Positions 1-10,521 are shown, counted from the first letter of the stretch. The stretch: DNA of 64,000 nt from Catenulispora acidiphila DSM 44928 (GCF_000024025.1 NC_013131.1:6882001-6946000); one strand, 5' to 3'. Translations and numbers: made by a program. Notes: generated from the letters alone by a model not told the origin.

Positions 1-2
1 AC

Positions 3-1634
<1,632 letters not shown>

Positions 1635-1638
<4 letters not shown>

Positions 1639-2114
1639 TCATCGACCTGCCGGAGGGCAAGGAACCCATCGGCTACGTGTGGGGCGAGATGGTGCCCGGC
1701 ATCGGTCCCGCCGCCGCCGCGTTCTCGATGGCGGTCTACGACCGCACCACCCTGGGCCTGCGCGAATTCGAGGCGGCACGCCTGCGCGTCGCCCAGATCA
1801 ACGGCTGCCTGTTCTGCCTGGACTGGCGCACCGAGCGCGACGGAACGAAAGTCGAGGACGGATTCGACGCGGCGGTCGCCGAGTGGCGCACCGTCGACGG
1901 CTTCGACGAGCGGACCCGGCTGGCAGCGGAGTACGCCGAACGCTACTGCCTGGACCACCACAACCTGGACGAGGAGTTCTGGACCCGGATGCTGGCCGTG
2001 TACTCGCAGGTGGAGGTCGTCGAGCTGACGATGTGCCTGGGGTCGTGGCTGGCTTTCGGGCGGCTGAACCATGTGCTGGGGATCGACGCGGCGTGTGTGC
2101 TGCCAGGGCACTGA
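1635..2114 (+). CDS. Carboxymuconolactone decarboxylase / AhpD-like protein
   Basis: 159 aa from the GTG that overlaps the upstream stop (gTGA); a purine-rich stretch (GGCGGAGGCGG) sits just before it. The protein has the AhpD/CMD core: an all-alpha fold with the redox motif C-L-F-C in the sequence NGCLFCLDW near residue 57, followed by acidic helices. Family members act as gamma-carboxymuconolactone decarboxylases or as peroxidase-linked thiol reductases. As the third gene of the sterol-oxidase operon it could detoxify the H2O2 produced by the oxidase, which is inference only. Confidence 0.8.
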
Positions 2115-2218
2115 CGTGAAGTGTTTCGCGGTGAGATGTGCCGACCGAAGCCGACCGCACGATGGGGCGGCGCCGTTGCCGCCCGCATCGTCCGGATGCC
2201 TTGGGCCCGAGGCGGCCC

Positions 2219-2839
2219 TCAGCGCGAAAGTTCCACCATCGTGTCCTCGAAGTCCGGGAATTCGTCCCGGGCGGCGGCGACCACCTGGCGGGCCGTCATG
2301 CGCTCGGTGCCGGCGTGCTTTTCGGCGATGGCCGTGAACTCCGGGTGCGGGGTGGAGCGGCGGGTGGGGTGCTCGACGGCTTCGTAGGGTCCTGAGCCGT
2401 CGGCGATCAGCCACAGGAAGGAGGGCAGGTCGCAGGCGACCACGCCGGTCTCGCCGTCGGCGCCCAGGAACACGATCGGCTGCTCGGCCAGCGGGGCGTC
2501 CTCGCGGACCAGCCAGAAGGCCGCGTAGCCGCCGTCCGCGGTCTGGCCGAAGACCCGGAACTGGCCGGCGTCGGCGTCCGGGTTGGCGGTCCAGCCCTGG
2601 AACCAGTCGTCGGTGTCGTCGGTGTCCAGGAACTCCTCGAAGAGCTCGAAGTCCACCGGGGGATGCGCGAGGGTCTCGCCCTCGTCGTCATCGGTGTCGT
2701 CGTCGTTGTTGTCGGTGTCGTTGTTGTCGGCGTCGTCCTCGCGCGGCTCGTCCTCGCCGGCTTCCTGCGGGAAGCCGATCGCGGCTATCGCGGCCAGCGC
2801 CGCGGGCAGGGCGAGGTCGTCGTCGTCTTCGATAGTCAC
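2219..2839 (-). CDS. SUKH-like (SMI1/KNR4-like) hypothetical protein with acidic repeat linker
   Basis: 206 aa if started at the GTG at 2839; an upstream ATG would add about 70 residues of basic sequence unlike a protein N-terminus, so I prefer the GTG. The N-terminal 25 residues are hydrophobic and helical, residues about 35-65 are an Asp/Asn/Glu repeat (DNNDTDNNDD), and the C-terminal half has the pattern of SUKH/SMI1 proteins: a W-F-Q-G-W start, an IVFLGADGETGVVA strand pair and a LPSFLWLIADG helix. SUKH proteins are often immunity proteins or adaptors. No toxin gene is adjacent. Assignment to SUKH rests on pattern only. Confidence 0.6.
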   Translation of the reverse strand: MTIEDDDDLALPAALAAIAAIGFPQEAGEDEPREDDADNNDTDNNDDDTDDDEGETLAHPPVDFELFEEFLDTDDTDDWFQGWTANPDADAGQFRVFGQTADGGYAAFWLVREDAPLAEQPIVFLGADGETGVVACDLPSFLWLIADGSGPYEAVEHPTRRSTPHPEFTAIAEKHAGTERMTARQVVAAARDEFPDFEDTMVELSR

Positions 2840-2986
2840 GAGCCGTAGATTAGCCGCGCGCGGGCCATCTGCTCCAGCCTGTCGGGAAGCATCCCGGCGG
2901 CGCGGGCGCCCTAGGGGTATATCCGATGGCGCCGCTGTGCGTCCTGCTGGTGAAATGGGAGGCGAGACGCGAGGGAGGGTGTGTCG

Positions 2987-3178
2987 ATGAACACCGTCAT
3001 CGAACGCGAGCGTCAAGACAACGAGTGGGGTCCGGTCACCATCGTCCACACGTGGGGTGGCTGGCCGTGGCGTGCGCAGTGCGAAGAATGCACCACGCGC
3101 TCACCGGGACAGCGGACGCACGAAGAAGCCCGGCAGTGGGCTGACAGCCATTACCACGCGTTCCACGAGATCGCCTGA
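2987..3178 (+). CDS. Small hypothetical protein, 63 aa
   Basis: The ATG at 2987 is preceded at 8 nt by GAGGGAGG, a strong ribosome binding site that decides this start over the GTG 6 nt upstream. The product is soluble and rich in Trp, His and Glu, with one CEEC pair (a half zinc-ribbon at most) and a C-terminal helix ending HYHAFHEIA. I do not recognise the family. Its stop lies in the loop of a hairpin whose left arm is inside the gene. Confidence 0.6.
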   Translation: MNTVIERERQDNEWGPVTIVHTWGGWPWRAQCEECTTRSPGQRTHEEARQWADSHYHAFHEIA

Positions 3179-3200
3179 TCGGCGGACCCCGTGGAACGCG
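3157..3200. terminator. Bidirectional hairpin between the small gene and the AsnB-CofE fusion
   Basis: CGCGTTCCACG (3157-3167) and CGTGGAACGCG (3190-3200) form a perfect 11-bp stem with a 22-nt loop. It lies exactly between two convergent genes, so it probably ends both transcripts. There is no clear U-run. Confidence 0.6.
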
Positions 3201-3210
3201 CGGGCGAAAG

Positions 3211-5892
3211 CTACTTCTGGGGCAGCACCACCACCGCCAGCGGCGTGCGCTGCGCGCCCTGCCCCAGCGGGTTGTCCTTGAAGATCTCCGCGATCTTCTC
3301 CTCGGCGACCGTCGTGGCCTGCCCCAGGATGTTGCAGCCCAGGTCGTTGGCATCGATGATGGCCACGCCCTGGAACGTACCGGCGGCCTGGGCCGGCAGC
3401 ACCTTGCGCAGCCGGTCGGCCAGCTCGGAGGCGGCCTTGCCCGGGTCGGCCGGAGCCAGCTTCGCCGAGACGTTCGAGGGGTACAGCGAGTACTGCGTCG
3501 GGCCGTCGATGGCGCGCACCGCCGGACCCGCCAGCTGGTAGAACAGGCCCTTGCGACCGACGACCTTGCCGACCGCGCCGGCGGCGGAGGCGGCGACGAT
3601 GCGCGCGAGCCCCGCCTCCTGGATCGCCAGCTGCATGGTCTCCGGGGAGCCCAGGCCGATGCCGGCGGGGGTGCGGACCACGAACTTCTGCAGCTTGCGG
3701 GCCGCGAAGGAGGGCTTGATCTCCCACAGGAAGTAGCTGCGGCCCTGGGAGATCGCGACCACCTTCTCGCTGACCGCCAGGAACCACGGGCTGTTCAGCG
3801 CCTCGGCGTGGTCCTCGGACTCCGCCACGCGGGTGGCGAACTCCGCGCCGTACTCGGAGATCTTGGTGTGGAAGTCGTCGCCCTTGGCGAAGGCGTCGGT
3901 CTGGATCGGGAAGCGCAGCACCTGTCCGCTGGAGGGGGTGCTGATCGCGATCTCCTTGCCGGGGTTGGCCGCGAAGTACTCCTTGGCCGCCGAGGTCGTG
4001 GAGTCCACGTGGGTCCCGGGGGCGTCCACGAAGGTCCGCAGCCACAGCTCGACGTTCAGCAGCCGCCAGAACAGCATGGTGTCGCTGTTCTTGCCGGCGA
4101 TGAACTCCTCGAACGCGCGCAGCACCGAGGCCTGGTCGAAGTACGGCCGCGAGCCGAAGGAGTCCGAGCGGAACACCGTGTGCACGTGGTTCTTGATCCG
4201 CAGGAACCACTCGCGCTCCGGCGTCGTGAAGCCGATCTTGTTGCGCCGGTCGACGATCTGGTCGGGCAGCAGACCCCGCACCGAGTCGCGCAGGATCTTC
4301 TTGTTCCAGCCGCCCTTGATGATCGCCTCGGGCTCCAGCGTGAACAGGTAGCGCACGAGGTTGAAGTCCAGGAAGGGCACGCGGCCCTCCAGCGAGAAGC
4401 GCATGGTGTTGCGGTCCTCGTAGCGCAGCAGCGAGGGTAGCGAGTTGCCGAAGATGTCCTCGACCAGGCGGGCCCGCAGGTCGTCCGGCACCGGGCTGAA
4501 GGTCTCGGCCTTGTGCTGCTTCGCGAAGCCCTTGTCCAACATCTGCCGGATGTCCACCGGCTTGTCCAGGCCCAGCTTGCCGCGCACGACCTGCTTGCCG
4601 TAGCGGGAGAGCACGTCGGTGGAGGAGACGACCTCGCGCATCAGCTTCGTGTACTGCTTCTCCTTGCGCAGCTGGCGCAGGTAGACGAAGTAGTAGGGCA
4701 GGTAGCCGGCCATCATCTCGTCGGCGCCCTGGCCGTCGAGCAGGACGGTGACGTGCTTGGTCGCCTCCTGCATGACCTTGTACTGCGCGTAGGGACCGGT
4801 GGAGATGGTCGGCTCCTCCTGGGTCCGCACGAAGTCGGCCAGGTCCTCCAGGAACTCGTCCGGGTTCGGGTGGATCTTGTGGCAGTCGATCGGGCCGCTG
4901 TCGGCGGCGGTCTTGGCCATGACGGCGTCGACGTAGCGCCCCTCGTCGTTGACGCTGCCGGGGAACACCGCGGAGAAGCTGTTCTGCGTGGCGCCGACGG
5001 ACTCCACGTCCTGCGCGTGCTGCTTCATCAGCTTGCTGATCACCGCGACCACGGTCGAGGAGTCCAGCCCGCCGGACAGCGCGGTACCGACCGGGACCTC
5101 ACCGACCAGGCGCATCCGGATCGCCTCGGTCAGGCGCTCCTTGAACTCCTTGGTGGTGTCCTTGGTGAACGGCGAGCGCGGGCCGTCGGCCAGCAGGTCC
5201 TCGCGCAGCGTGGTGAACATGCGGCGCTCGACGCTGACGTCGGTGCCGGAGGGGTCCAGCACGACGACCTCGCCGGGGCGGACCTTCTCGATCCCGGCGA
5301 AGAAGGTGCGATCGGAGTCCTCGTGGATGCGGAAGCGCAGGTAGCGATAGAGCGTGGCGTCGTCCGGCGCCGCCTTGACCAGACCGGAGGCCAGGACCGC
5401 CTTGATCTCCGAGCCGAAGACCAGGCGGTGACTGCCGTCGGCACCGTCGACCGAGGCCAGGTACAGCGGCTTGATGCCGAAGTGGTCGCGCGCCAGGTAG
5501 CTCTTGCCGGTCTCGGTGTCGTGGATGGCGACGGCGAACATGCCGTTGAAGCGGTCGAAGGCCGCCTCGCCCCACTCGGCGAAGGCCCGGACCACGACCT
5601 CGGTGTCGCAGACGGTGCGGAAGCTGTGGCCGAGGGCCTCCAGTTCGGCCATCAGCTCGCGGTAGTTGTAGATCTCGCCGTTGTAGACGGCGGCGTAGCG
5701 GCCGTCCTCGGTGAGGAAGGGCTGGTCGCCGTGGGCCCGGTCGATGATCGCCAGGCGGCGGTGGGCGTAGCCGACACGAGCCCCGTCGCTATAGACGCCC
5801 TCGCCGTCGGGTCCCCGGTGGGCGATGGCGTCGCCCATCCGCTTGAGCATGGCCTCGTCATGGGCCCCGAAGACGCCCGCGATACCGCACAT
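3211..5892 (-). CDS. Asparagine synthetase (glutamine-hydrolysing) fused to a CofE-like F420:glutamate ligase domain
   Basis: 893 aa from the ATG that puts Cys at position 2 (MCGIAG), as class II glutamine amidotransferases require. Domains: glutaminase 2-215 with NGEIYN and the Cys2 nucleophile; ATP-dependent asparagine synthetase about 240-625 with the PP-loop SGGLDSS at 273-279 and DGQGADEMMAGY at 386-397; then about 655-893 a second enzyme-like domain. This tail begins with a FPIQTDAFAKGDD stretch and contains SEKVVAISQGR, YPSNVSAKLAPADP and VAIIDANDLG, matching the coenzyme F420-0:L-glutamate ligase (CofE/PF01996) pattern. AsnB-type proteins are usually 600-650 aa, so the tail is extra. 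The gene stands alone. The product is probably an amide or gamma-glutamyl ligase; whether it makes asparagine or modifies another substrate cannot be seen. Confidence 0.85.
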   Translation of the reverse strand: MCGIAGVFGAHDEAMLKRMGDAIAHRGPDGEGVYSDGARVGYAHRRLAIIDRAHGDQPFLTEDGRYAAVYNGEIYNYRELMAELEALGHSFRTVCDTEVVVRAFAEWGEAAFDRFNGMFAVAIHDTETGKSYLARDHFGIKPLYLASVDGADGSHRLVFGSEIKAVLASGLVKAAPDDATLYRYLRFRIHEDSDRTFFAGIEKVRPGEVVVLDPSGTDVSVERRMFTTLREDLLADGPRSPFTKDTTKEFKERLTEAIRMRLVGEVPVGTALSGGLDSSTVVAVISKLMKQHAQDVESVGATQNSFSAVFPGSVNDEGRYVDAVMAKTAADSGPIDCHKIHPNPDEFLEDLADFVRTQEEPTISTGPYAQYKVMQEATKHVTVLLDGQGADEMMAGYLPYYFVYLRQLRKEKQYTKLMREVVSSTDVLSRYGKQVVRGKLGLDKPVDIRQMLDKGFAKQHKAETFSPVPDDLRARLVEDIFGNSLPSLLRYEDRNTMRFSLEGRVPFLDFNLVRYLFTLEPEAIIKGGWNKKILRDSVRGLLPDQIVDRRNKIGFTTPEREWFLRIKNHVHTVFRSDSFGSRPYFDQASVLRAFEEFIAGKNSDTMLFWRLLNVELWLRTFVDAPGTHVDSTTSAAKEYFAANPGKEIAISTPSSGQVLRFPIQTDAFAKGDDFHTKISEYGAEFATRVAESEDHAEALNSPWFLAVSEKVVAISQGRSYFLWEIKPSFAARKLQKFVVRTPAGIGLGSPETMQLAIQEAGLARIVAASAAGAVGKVVGRKGLFYQLAGPAVRAIDGPTQYSLYPSNVSAKLAPADPGKAASELADRLRKVLPAQAAGTFQGVAIIDANDLGCNILGQATTVAEEKIAEIFKDNPLGQGAQRTPLAVVVLPQK

Positions 5893-6166
5893 GTGCCGTG
5901 CCACTCCTCGCCGTATGTAGAACCTTGCGCGCTGAGCCAAACCTATACGACGAGCGGGTGACGCCAGTGCGACGTCGAGTAGTGTGATCTACCAGCGGGC
6001 AGGGGTACCCCGTGACCCGCACTGACGCCGTCCGCGCCTGCCCGGCAGGTGGGAACGCCCGGACCGGCGCGGGATCTTCCGGCGTTGCTACCATCGGGGC
6101 CGGAGGCGGTTTTCCAGCGCGTCCGCCCATGCCGGACGCCACGGCTACCGATCCGGGGGGACGACG

Positions 6167-7120
6167 ATGGCGAATGACACCGTGACCGACCGGCCGCAGG
6201 GACCGGCCGAGGGTGGCGGGCACGGCGGCGAACCCGGGGATCCAGTGGGGGGCGGGGACGGACCGACCGCGGGCGACCTGGTGCGGATCGGGTTTTCATC
6301 CCCTGGTCCTGGTCCTGACTCGGACTCGAAGTCGCACCCGGACTCGAACCCGGACTCGAACTTGAACGCGGAGTCGGAGTCGGGCTCGGACTCGGACGCC
6401 GGGTCGCGGCGCAATCCGGTGGTGCGGGCGGCAGTCGCCGTCGGGCGCACGTTCGTGCGCGACATGGTGGTCTTCTTCTCCGTGCCGGTCCGCGAGGTCC
6501 GGACGAAGAAGCTGATGGCGATCCCGGCGACGGTGCTGTGCGTGCTGACCATCGGCGTGCTGTGGATCCTGGAGATGAACCGGCCCGGCGGGCTGGCGTT
6601 CGTCATCGACATCGCCGGGGTCCGCCAGGGCGAGCCGATCTGGCAGCTGCTCCCCCAGCTGCCGCTGTCGCTGTTCGCCCCGGCTCCGGACCTGCCGGCC
6701 TGGGGCGCGATGGCGCAGGTGCTGATCGCCTTCGGCATCGCGGAGTGCTGGCTGGGCTGGAAGAAGATGATCGCGATCGCGATGATCACCAGCGCGGTCA
6801 CCTCGATGGCCGCCCGCCTGATGGTCTACGCCAGCAACTGGCTGCACATCGGCACCCCGCAGATCGACAACTTCCAGGTCGACACCGGACCCTCGGTCGC
6901 GGTGGTCTCGCTGCTGATCTACCTGGCGCTCCGGCTGCGCACGTACTGGGTCGTGGCGCTGACCGCGGTGTCGATGGGCGGCGAGGCGGCGATCCTGCCG
7001 AACCTGGCCGGCCGCGAGCACCTGGTGGCCATCAGCCTGGGCATCGTCACCTACTTCCTGCTGGACAAGTGGTGGCCGGCCTGGCGCCGCCGACGGATCG
7101 AGCGCGCGACCGCGGACTGA
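6167..7120 (+). CDS. Rhomboid-like integral membrane protein with Ser-Asp repeat N-terminus
   Basis: 317 aa; the ATG follows a GGGGGG purine stretch. Residues about 45-85 are a low-complexity Ser-Asp-Pro-Asn segment encoded by an imperfect GACTCG repeat (6313-6402) and are presumably a disordered cytoplasmic tail. From about residue 125 there are 5-6 hydrophobic segments (LCVLTIGVLWIL, VLIAFGIAECWLGW, VAVVSLLIYLALRL, LVAISLGIVTYFLL), ending in a positively charged tail (WRRRRIERATAD). The layout resembles actinobacterial rhomboid-like membrane proteins, but I do not see a convincing GxSG/His catalytic pair, so protease activity is unsupported. Confidence 0.6.
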   Translation: MANDTVTDRPQGPAEGGGHGGEPGDPVGGGDGPTAGDLVRIGFSSPGPGPDSDSKSHPDSNPDSNLNAESESGSDSDAGSRRNPVVRAAVAVGRTFVRDMVVFFSVPVREVRTKKLMAIPATVLCVLTIGVLWILEMNRPGGLAFVIDIAGVRQGEPIWQLLPQLPLSLFAPAPDLPAWGAMAQVLIAFGIAECWLGWKKMIAIAMITSAVTSMAARLMVYASNWLHIGTPQIDNFQVDTGPSVAVVSLLIYLALRLRTYWVVALTAVSMGGEAAILPNLAGREHLVAISLGIVTYFLLDKWWPAWRRRRIERATAD

Positions 7121-7122
7121 GG

Positions 7123-7185
7123 CCCGCAGCCGCGCTGCCGCACAGCCCTGTAGCCGCACAGCCCCGCAGCCGCACTGCCCCGCCC
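7123..7185. repeat. Short imperfect tandem repeat, GCCGCACAGCCC-like
   Basis: Between two co-directional genes a unit of about 15 bp with core GCCGCACAGCCC recurs imperfectly four times. Its function is unknown. Confidence 0.45.
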
Positions 7186-7207
7186 GGATCAATAAGCTGC
7201 TTGTCCT

Positions 7208-8071
7208 ATGAGCTGGTATCCGGAACCCGACGAAACCCTGATCCACCGCGGCCGCGCCACCTTCGCCACCGGCCGCGCCGCCAAGGTCGCCGGCATGCGC
7301 TGGTTCCGCGACGAAAGCGGACGCGACATCGCCGCCGACCTCCCGGGCTGGCCCGAAGCCCCGGCGTACACCCCCAACTCCGACGCCGCCGCCCGCACCA
7401 ACAAAGCCGTCTGGGGCATCGGCAAGGCGGTCGTGGTCGTCGCCGCGCTGGCCGTCAACGCCGTCAGCAACGCCAACCCCGACGTCGACCTCGGCGACGG
7501 CGCCCGCCCGACCGACCCGGCCCGCGAGGTCGAGGACTTCCCAGTCCTGGTAGCCGCGCCCGGCACCGTCGCACGCACCCTCCCCTACCAGCTGGACCCC
7601 GACCGCCGCGACAAGCTGTTCACGACCGAGCTGGCGGTGACCGACCGGCGGCTCGTGATCCTGGGCATCGACAACGGCCCGGGCCTGAAGCCGACCCAGG
7701 TCCTGTGGGAAGCGCCGCGGGAAGTACTCGGCTCGGTGGTGAAGCACGCCTACGCGGGCGGGGGCGCCGATGTCAGCCTCATGTTCAGCGACGGTTCCTG
7801 GGCACGGCTGCGGCTGGAGAGCACGGCAGTGGCGATCCAACTGGTCCACGAGCTGTGCCCGCCCAAGCGCGTGGAGATGACCGAGCTGGCACTGAAGAAA
7901 CTCAAGTCGCGCGCCGAGCCGACCAAGCTGGAGCACACCTGGGAGGCCGTGTCCCAGGACGACGGCTCAGTGCTCGCACAGCGGGTGATGCGCCTGGAAG
8001 GCAGGGAGCTCCGCGGCAAGAACTACCAGGTCACCAAGTGGATCGAGACCGATGCGGCTGGCGAGGCCTGA
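7208..8071 (+). CDS. Hypothetical protein with one membrane segment
   Basis: 287 aa. The start has no visible ribosome binding site; a TAAGCT box about 10 nt upstream could make the mRNA nearly leaderless. Residues about 72-90 are hydrophobic (GKAVVVVAALAVNAV). The rest is soluble, with a beta-rich C-terminal half (LAVTDRRLVILGI, VLWEAPREVLGSV, VSLMFSDGSWARLRLES) that resembles PH-like or bPH domains of actinobacterial proteins. I do not recognise the family. It is convergent with glcF. Confidence 0.55.
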   Translation: MSWYPEPDETLIHRGRATFATGRAAKVAGMRWFRDESGRDIAADLPGWPEAPAYTPNSDAAARTNKAVWGIGKAVVVVAALAVNAVSNANPDVDLGDGARPTDPAREVEDFPVLVAAPGTVARTLPYQLDPDRRDKLFTTELAVTDRRLVILGIDNGPGLKPTQVLWEAPREVLGSVVKHAYAGGGADVSLMFSDGSWARLRLESTAVAIQLVHELCPPKRVEMTELALKKLKSRAEPTKLEHTWEAVSQDDGSVLAQRVMRLEGRELRGKNYQVTKWIETDAAGEA

Positions 8072-8127
8072 CCGGCGCCCGCTCCGGTTCTCGGCTCAGC
8101 CACCTGATGCCCGCCGCACCGACCTGC

Positions 8128-9465
8128 TCAGCTGCCTGACTCGCCCTCGCCGCCGGCCTTCCGCCGCAGGCGCGCCGGGTTGAGCGTGAGTCCGCGCAGG
8201 GAGGCGTCGATGATCTCGATCGGGTGGACTACCGGGGTGGGGTCGGGGAGGTGGCGTTGGATCTGCAGGAGGCAGCCGGGGTTGCCGGTGGCGATGAGGT
8301 CGGGGTGGGTGGCGGTGATGCGGGCGGCTTTGCGGCGGCCCAGCTCTTCCGCGGCTTCGGGGCGGACGAGGTTGTGGACGCCCGCCGAGCCGCAACAGAA
8401 GGCTGATTCGGCGGGTTCGACCACGTCGAGGCCGGGGATGGCGGCGAGGAGCCGGCGCGGTTGGGTGCGGACGCCTTGGCCGTGGGCCAGGTGGCAGGCG
8501 TCGTGGTAGGCGACGCGAGCTTCGATGGGGTGGCGTTCGGCTCGGGGTTCGAGGTCGGCGAGGACTTCGGAGATGTCGCGGACCTTCGCCGCGAACTCGG
8601 CGGCGGGTGCGGCGTAAGCGGGGTCGTCGGCGAGGAGTTCGCCGTACTGCTTCAGGGTGGAGCCGCAGCCGGCGACGTTGACCACCACCGCGTCGAGGTC
8701 GGCCAGGGGGACGGCGGCGGGCTCCGCGGGGCGGCGGAAGGCGTCGATCAGGCGGCGGGCGTAGCCCTTGGCCTCGTGCTCGCGTCCGGCGTGCAGGGAC
8801 AGGGCGCCGCAGCAGCCTTGGTTCGGGACCACGACCTGGCAGCCCTCGGCGCGCAGGACGCGGGCGGTCGCGGCGTTGACGTCGCTGAAGAACACCCGCT
8901 GCACGCAGCCGGAGACCATCCCGACTGTCGCACGCTGTTCGCCCTCCGGTGCGCTGGAGGTCGGCATCGTGCTCCACGCCTTGCGCAGCGTGGTGTCCGG
9001 CATCAGCGCCTCCATCGCGCCGAGCTTCGGGAAGCGGCGCAGCAGGCCGGTGGCACGGACCAGTGCCGCACCACCCGTTCGGCGGTACGCCACCGCGCCG
9101 AGTGCCGCGACGCGCAGCCGTGCCGGGTGCGGGAAGAGGCCGAAGACGAGTTCCCGGAAGGCTTTGTCGCCCCGGCGCTCGGCGTAGGCTTCCTCGACCT
9201 GCGGGCGGAACTCCTCGATGATCCGGTCGTACTCGACGCCGGAGGGGCAGGCGCTCACGCAGGACAGGCAGCCCAGGCACGAGTCGACGTGCCCGGCCAC
9301 CGCGTCGTCGAGCTCAGCCTTGCCCTCGAGCACCTGGCGCATCAGGTGGATGCGGCCGCGCGGGGAGTCGTTCTCATCGCCCGTGAGCGCGTACGTCGGA
9401 CACGCCGGGAGGCAGAACCCGCAGTGGACGCATTTGGCGGTCAGGTCGTCCAAGTTCTCGCCCAT
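8128..9465 (-). CDS. glcF: Glycolate oxidase iron-sulfur subunit
   Basis: 445 aa, normal for GlcF. Two [4Fe-4S] ferredoxin motifs occur near the N-terminus (CVHCGFCLPACP at about 11-22 and CLGCLSCVSACPSG at about 63-76), followed by two CCG-type domains (PNQGCCGALSLH and FCCGSAGVHN) that bind heterodisulfide-reductase-like clusters. GlcF passes electrons from the FAD subunits GlcD/GlcE to the quinone pool at the membrane. The partner genes glcD and glcE lie 3 kb away on the other strand (12447-15178), so the operon is split; LldE-type lactate oxidation is an alternative. Confidence 0.88.
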   Translation of the reverse strand: MGENLDDLTAKCVHCGFCLPACPTYALTGDENDSPRGRIHLMRQVLEGKAELDDAVAGHVDSCLGCLSCVSACPSGVEYDRIIEEFRPQVEEAYAERRGDKAFRELVFGLFPHPARLRVAALGAVAYRRTGGAALVRATGLLRRFPKLGAMEALMPDTTLRKAWSTMPTSSAPEGEQRATVGMVSGCVQRVFFSDVNAATARVLRAEGCQVVVPNQGCCGALSLHAGREHEAKGYARRLIDAFRRPAEPAAVPLADLDAVVVNVAGCGSTLKQYGELLADDPAYAAPAAEFAAKVRDISEVLADLEPRAERHPIEARVAYHDACHLAHGQGVRTQPRRLLAAIPGLDVVEPAESAFCCGSAGVHNLVRPEAAEELGRRKAARITATHPDLIATGNPGCLLQIQRHLPDPTPVVHPIEIIDASLRGLTLNPARLRRKAGGEGESGS

Positions 9466-9574
9466 GGCGGGCAGTGTACTGAGTGGTGCTGAGCGCGCTA
9501 ATCACGCTGAGCACGGTGAAACAGAAGAACGGCCCCCGCTCTCGCTGTGCGAGATCAGGAGCCGTTCCATGGAG

Positions 9575-9648
9575 GGTGAGCGACGGGGCTCGAACCCGCG
9601 ACAACTGGGATCACAACCCAGGACTCTACCAACTGAGCTACGCCCACC
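9575..9648 (-). tRNA. tRNA-His (anticodon GTG)
   Basis: On the minus strand the sequence folds as a tRNA: acceptor stem GTGGGCG/CGCTCAC, D-arm AGCTCAGTTGGTAGAG, anticodon loop TTGTGAT (anticodon GTG) and T-arm with GGTTCGAGCC. The extra G at -1 opposite C73, the identity mark of bacterial tRNA-His, is genomically encoded (included at 9648). CCA is not encoded. It lies beside orn, a neighbourhood I recall from other actinobacteria. Confidence 0.95.
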
Positions 9649-9750
9649 ATGGTCCATCGCGTCGCCGACCGCCGGTCTCCCGGGCCCCGCGCCGCGCTGG
9701 CACCGCCAAGCATACATGGATCGGGCGGTGCTCCGCACAACCCTTTAACC

Positions 9751-9768
9751 CGGGCCCCGAAGGGCCCG
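9751..9768 (-). terminator. Hairpin terminator after orn
   Basis: CGGGCCC-CGAA-GGGCCCG is a perfect 7-bp stem with a four-base loop, 10 bp past the orn stop and ahead of the tRNA-His gene on the same strand. In the direction of transcription it is followed by GGTTAAAGGGTT, a poor U-tract. Confidence 0.6.
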
Positions 9769-9777
9769 AGGGGGAGG

Positions 9778-10419
9778 TCAGGACTCCGCGCGCGCCGCCG
9801 CGGCGGCCGCTTCCTCTGCCTCGATCCGGCCCGCGACGGTACGCGCCGTCTCCGAGTCCGGGCCGGGCTGCGGGACGAAGATCGCGTCGCGGTAGTAGCG
9901 CAGCTCGGCGATCGAGTCGCGGATGTCGCCGAGGGCGCGGTGGTTGCCGGTCTTCTTCGGGGCGTTGAAGTACACGCGCGGGTACCAGCGGCGCGCCAGC
10001 TCCTTGATCGAGGAGACGTCCACGATGCGGTAGTGCAGGTGCTGCTCCAGCTCGGGCATGTCGCGCGCCAGGAACCCGCGGTCGGTGCCGACCGAGTTGC
10101 CGGCCAGCTGCGCCTTGCCCGCCTCCGGGACGTGCTCGCGCACGTAGGCCAGGACCCGTTCCTGCGCCTCAGCCATCGGAATCCCGCTCGAGAGCTCCTC
10201 CAGCAGTCCGGAGGCGGTGTGCATCTCGCGCACCACCTCGACCATGCCCTCCAGCAGACCCGGGAGCTCCTCGGCCGGCGGGGCGACGACGACGTCGACC
10301 CCGTCCCCCAGGACGTTCAGCTCCGAGTCAGTGACCAGCACCGCCACCTCGATCAGAGCGTCCTTGTCCAGGTCGAGCCCGGTCATCTCGCAGTCGATCC
10401 ACACCAGCCTGTCACTCAT
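9778..10419 (-). CDS. orn: Oligoribonuclease
   Basis: 213 aa. DEDDh 3'-5' exonuclease of the Orn family: first acidic motif [10 protein letters not shown] at residues 7-16, then the [15 protein letters not shown] region and the C-terminal [18 protein letters not shown] motif with His and Asp ligands. The enzyme degrades 2-5 nt RNAs and pGpG and ends cyclic-di-GMP breakdown. The C-terminus has an Ala/Glu-rich tail beyond the family core. Convergent terminator and tRNA-His follow. Confidence 0.95.
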   Translation of the reverse strand: MSDRLVWIDCEMTGLDLDKDALIEVAVLVTDSELNVLGDGVDVVVAPPAEELPGLLEGMVEVVREMHTASGLLEELSSGIPMAEAQERVLAYVREHVPEAGKAQLAGNSVGTDRGFLARDMPELEQHLHYRIVDVSSIKELARRWYPRVYFNAPKKTGNHRALGDIRDSIAELRYYRDAIFVPQPGPDSETARTVAGRIEAEEAAAAAARAES

Positions 10420-10466
10420 GGATCCACCCTAGTGGGACGGTGGCGGACCGCAGGATCGACAACCGG

Positions 10467-10521
10467 GTTGACTATCAACGCGGCGGGCTTCTAGGCTGAA
10501 TTCGTCAACCATGTTGTCGAA
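10467..10521 (+). promoter_or_regulatory. Cupin-gene promoter with two inverted-repeat operators
   Basis: TTGACT (10468-10473) and TAGGCT (10492-10497) with an 18-bp spacer form a sigma70-type promoter. GTTGA-cta-TCAAC (10467-10479) covers the -35 box, and TTCGTCAAC-cat-GTTGTCGAA (10501-10521, one mismatch) covers the predicted start site. The shared GTTGA/TCAAC half-sites imply a dimeric repressor whose gene is not identified. Confidence 0.65.

Noticed and set aside
3211-5892. Frameshift or sequencing artefact joining two genes in the AsnB-CofE fusion
   Set aside because: The frame is continuous and the linker region (about 625-655) shows normal codon bias; a short intergenic gap is not hidden in it as far as I can see.
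4513-5961. Large plus-strand frame opposite the AsnB-CofE gene
   Set aside because: High-GC antisense shadow; no family pattern, composition of Val/Leu/Asp repeats typical of shadows.
9575-9648. tRNA-His as an integration site of a mobile element
   Set aside because: No integrase, no repeat of the tRNA 3' end and ordinary genes on both sides.
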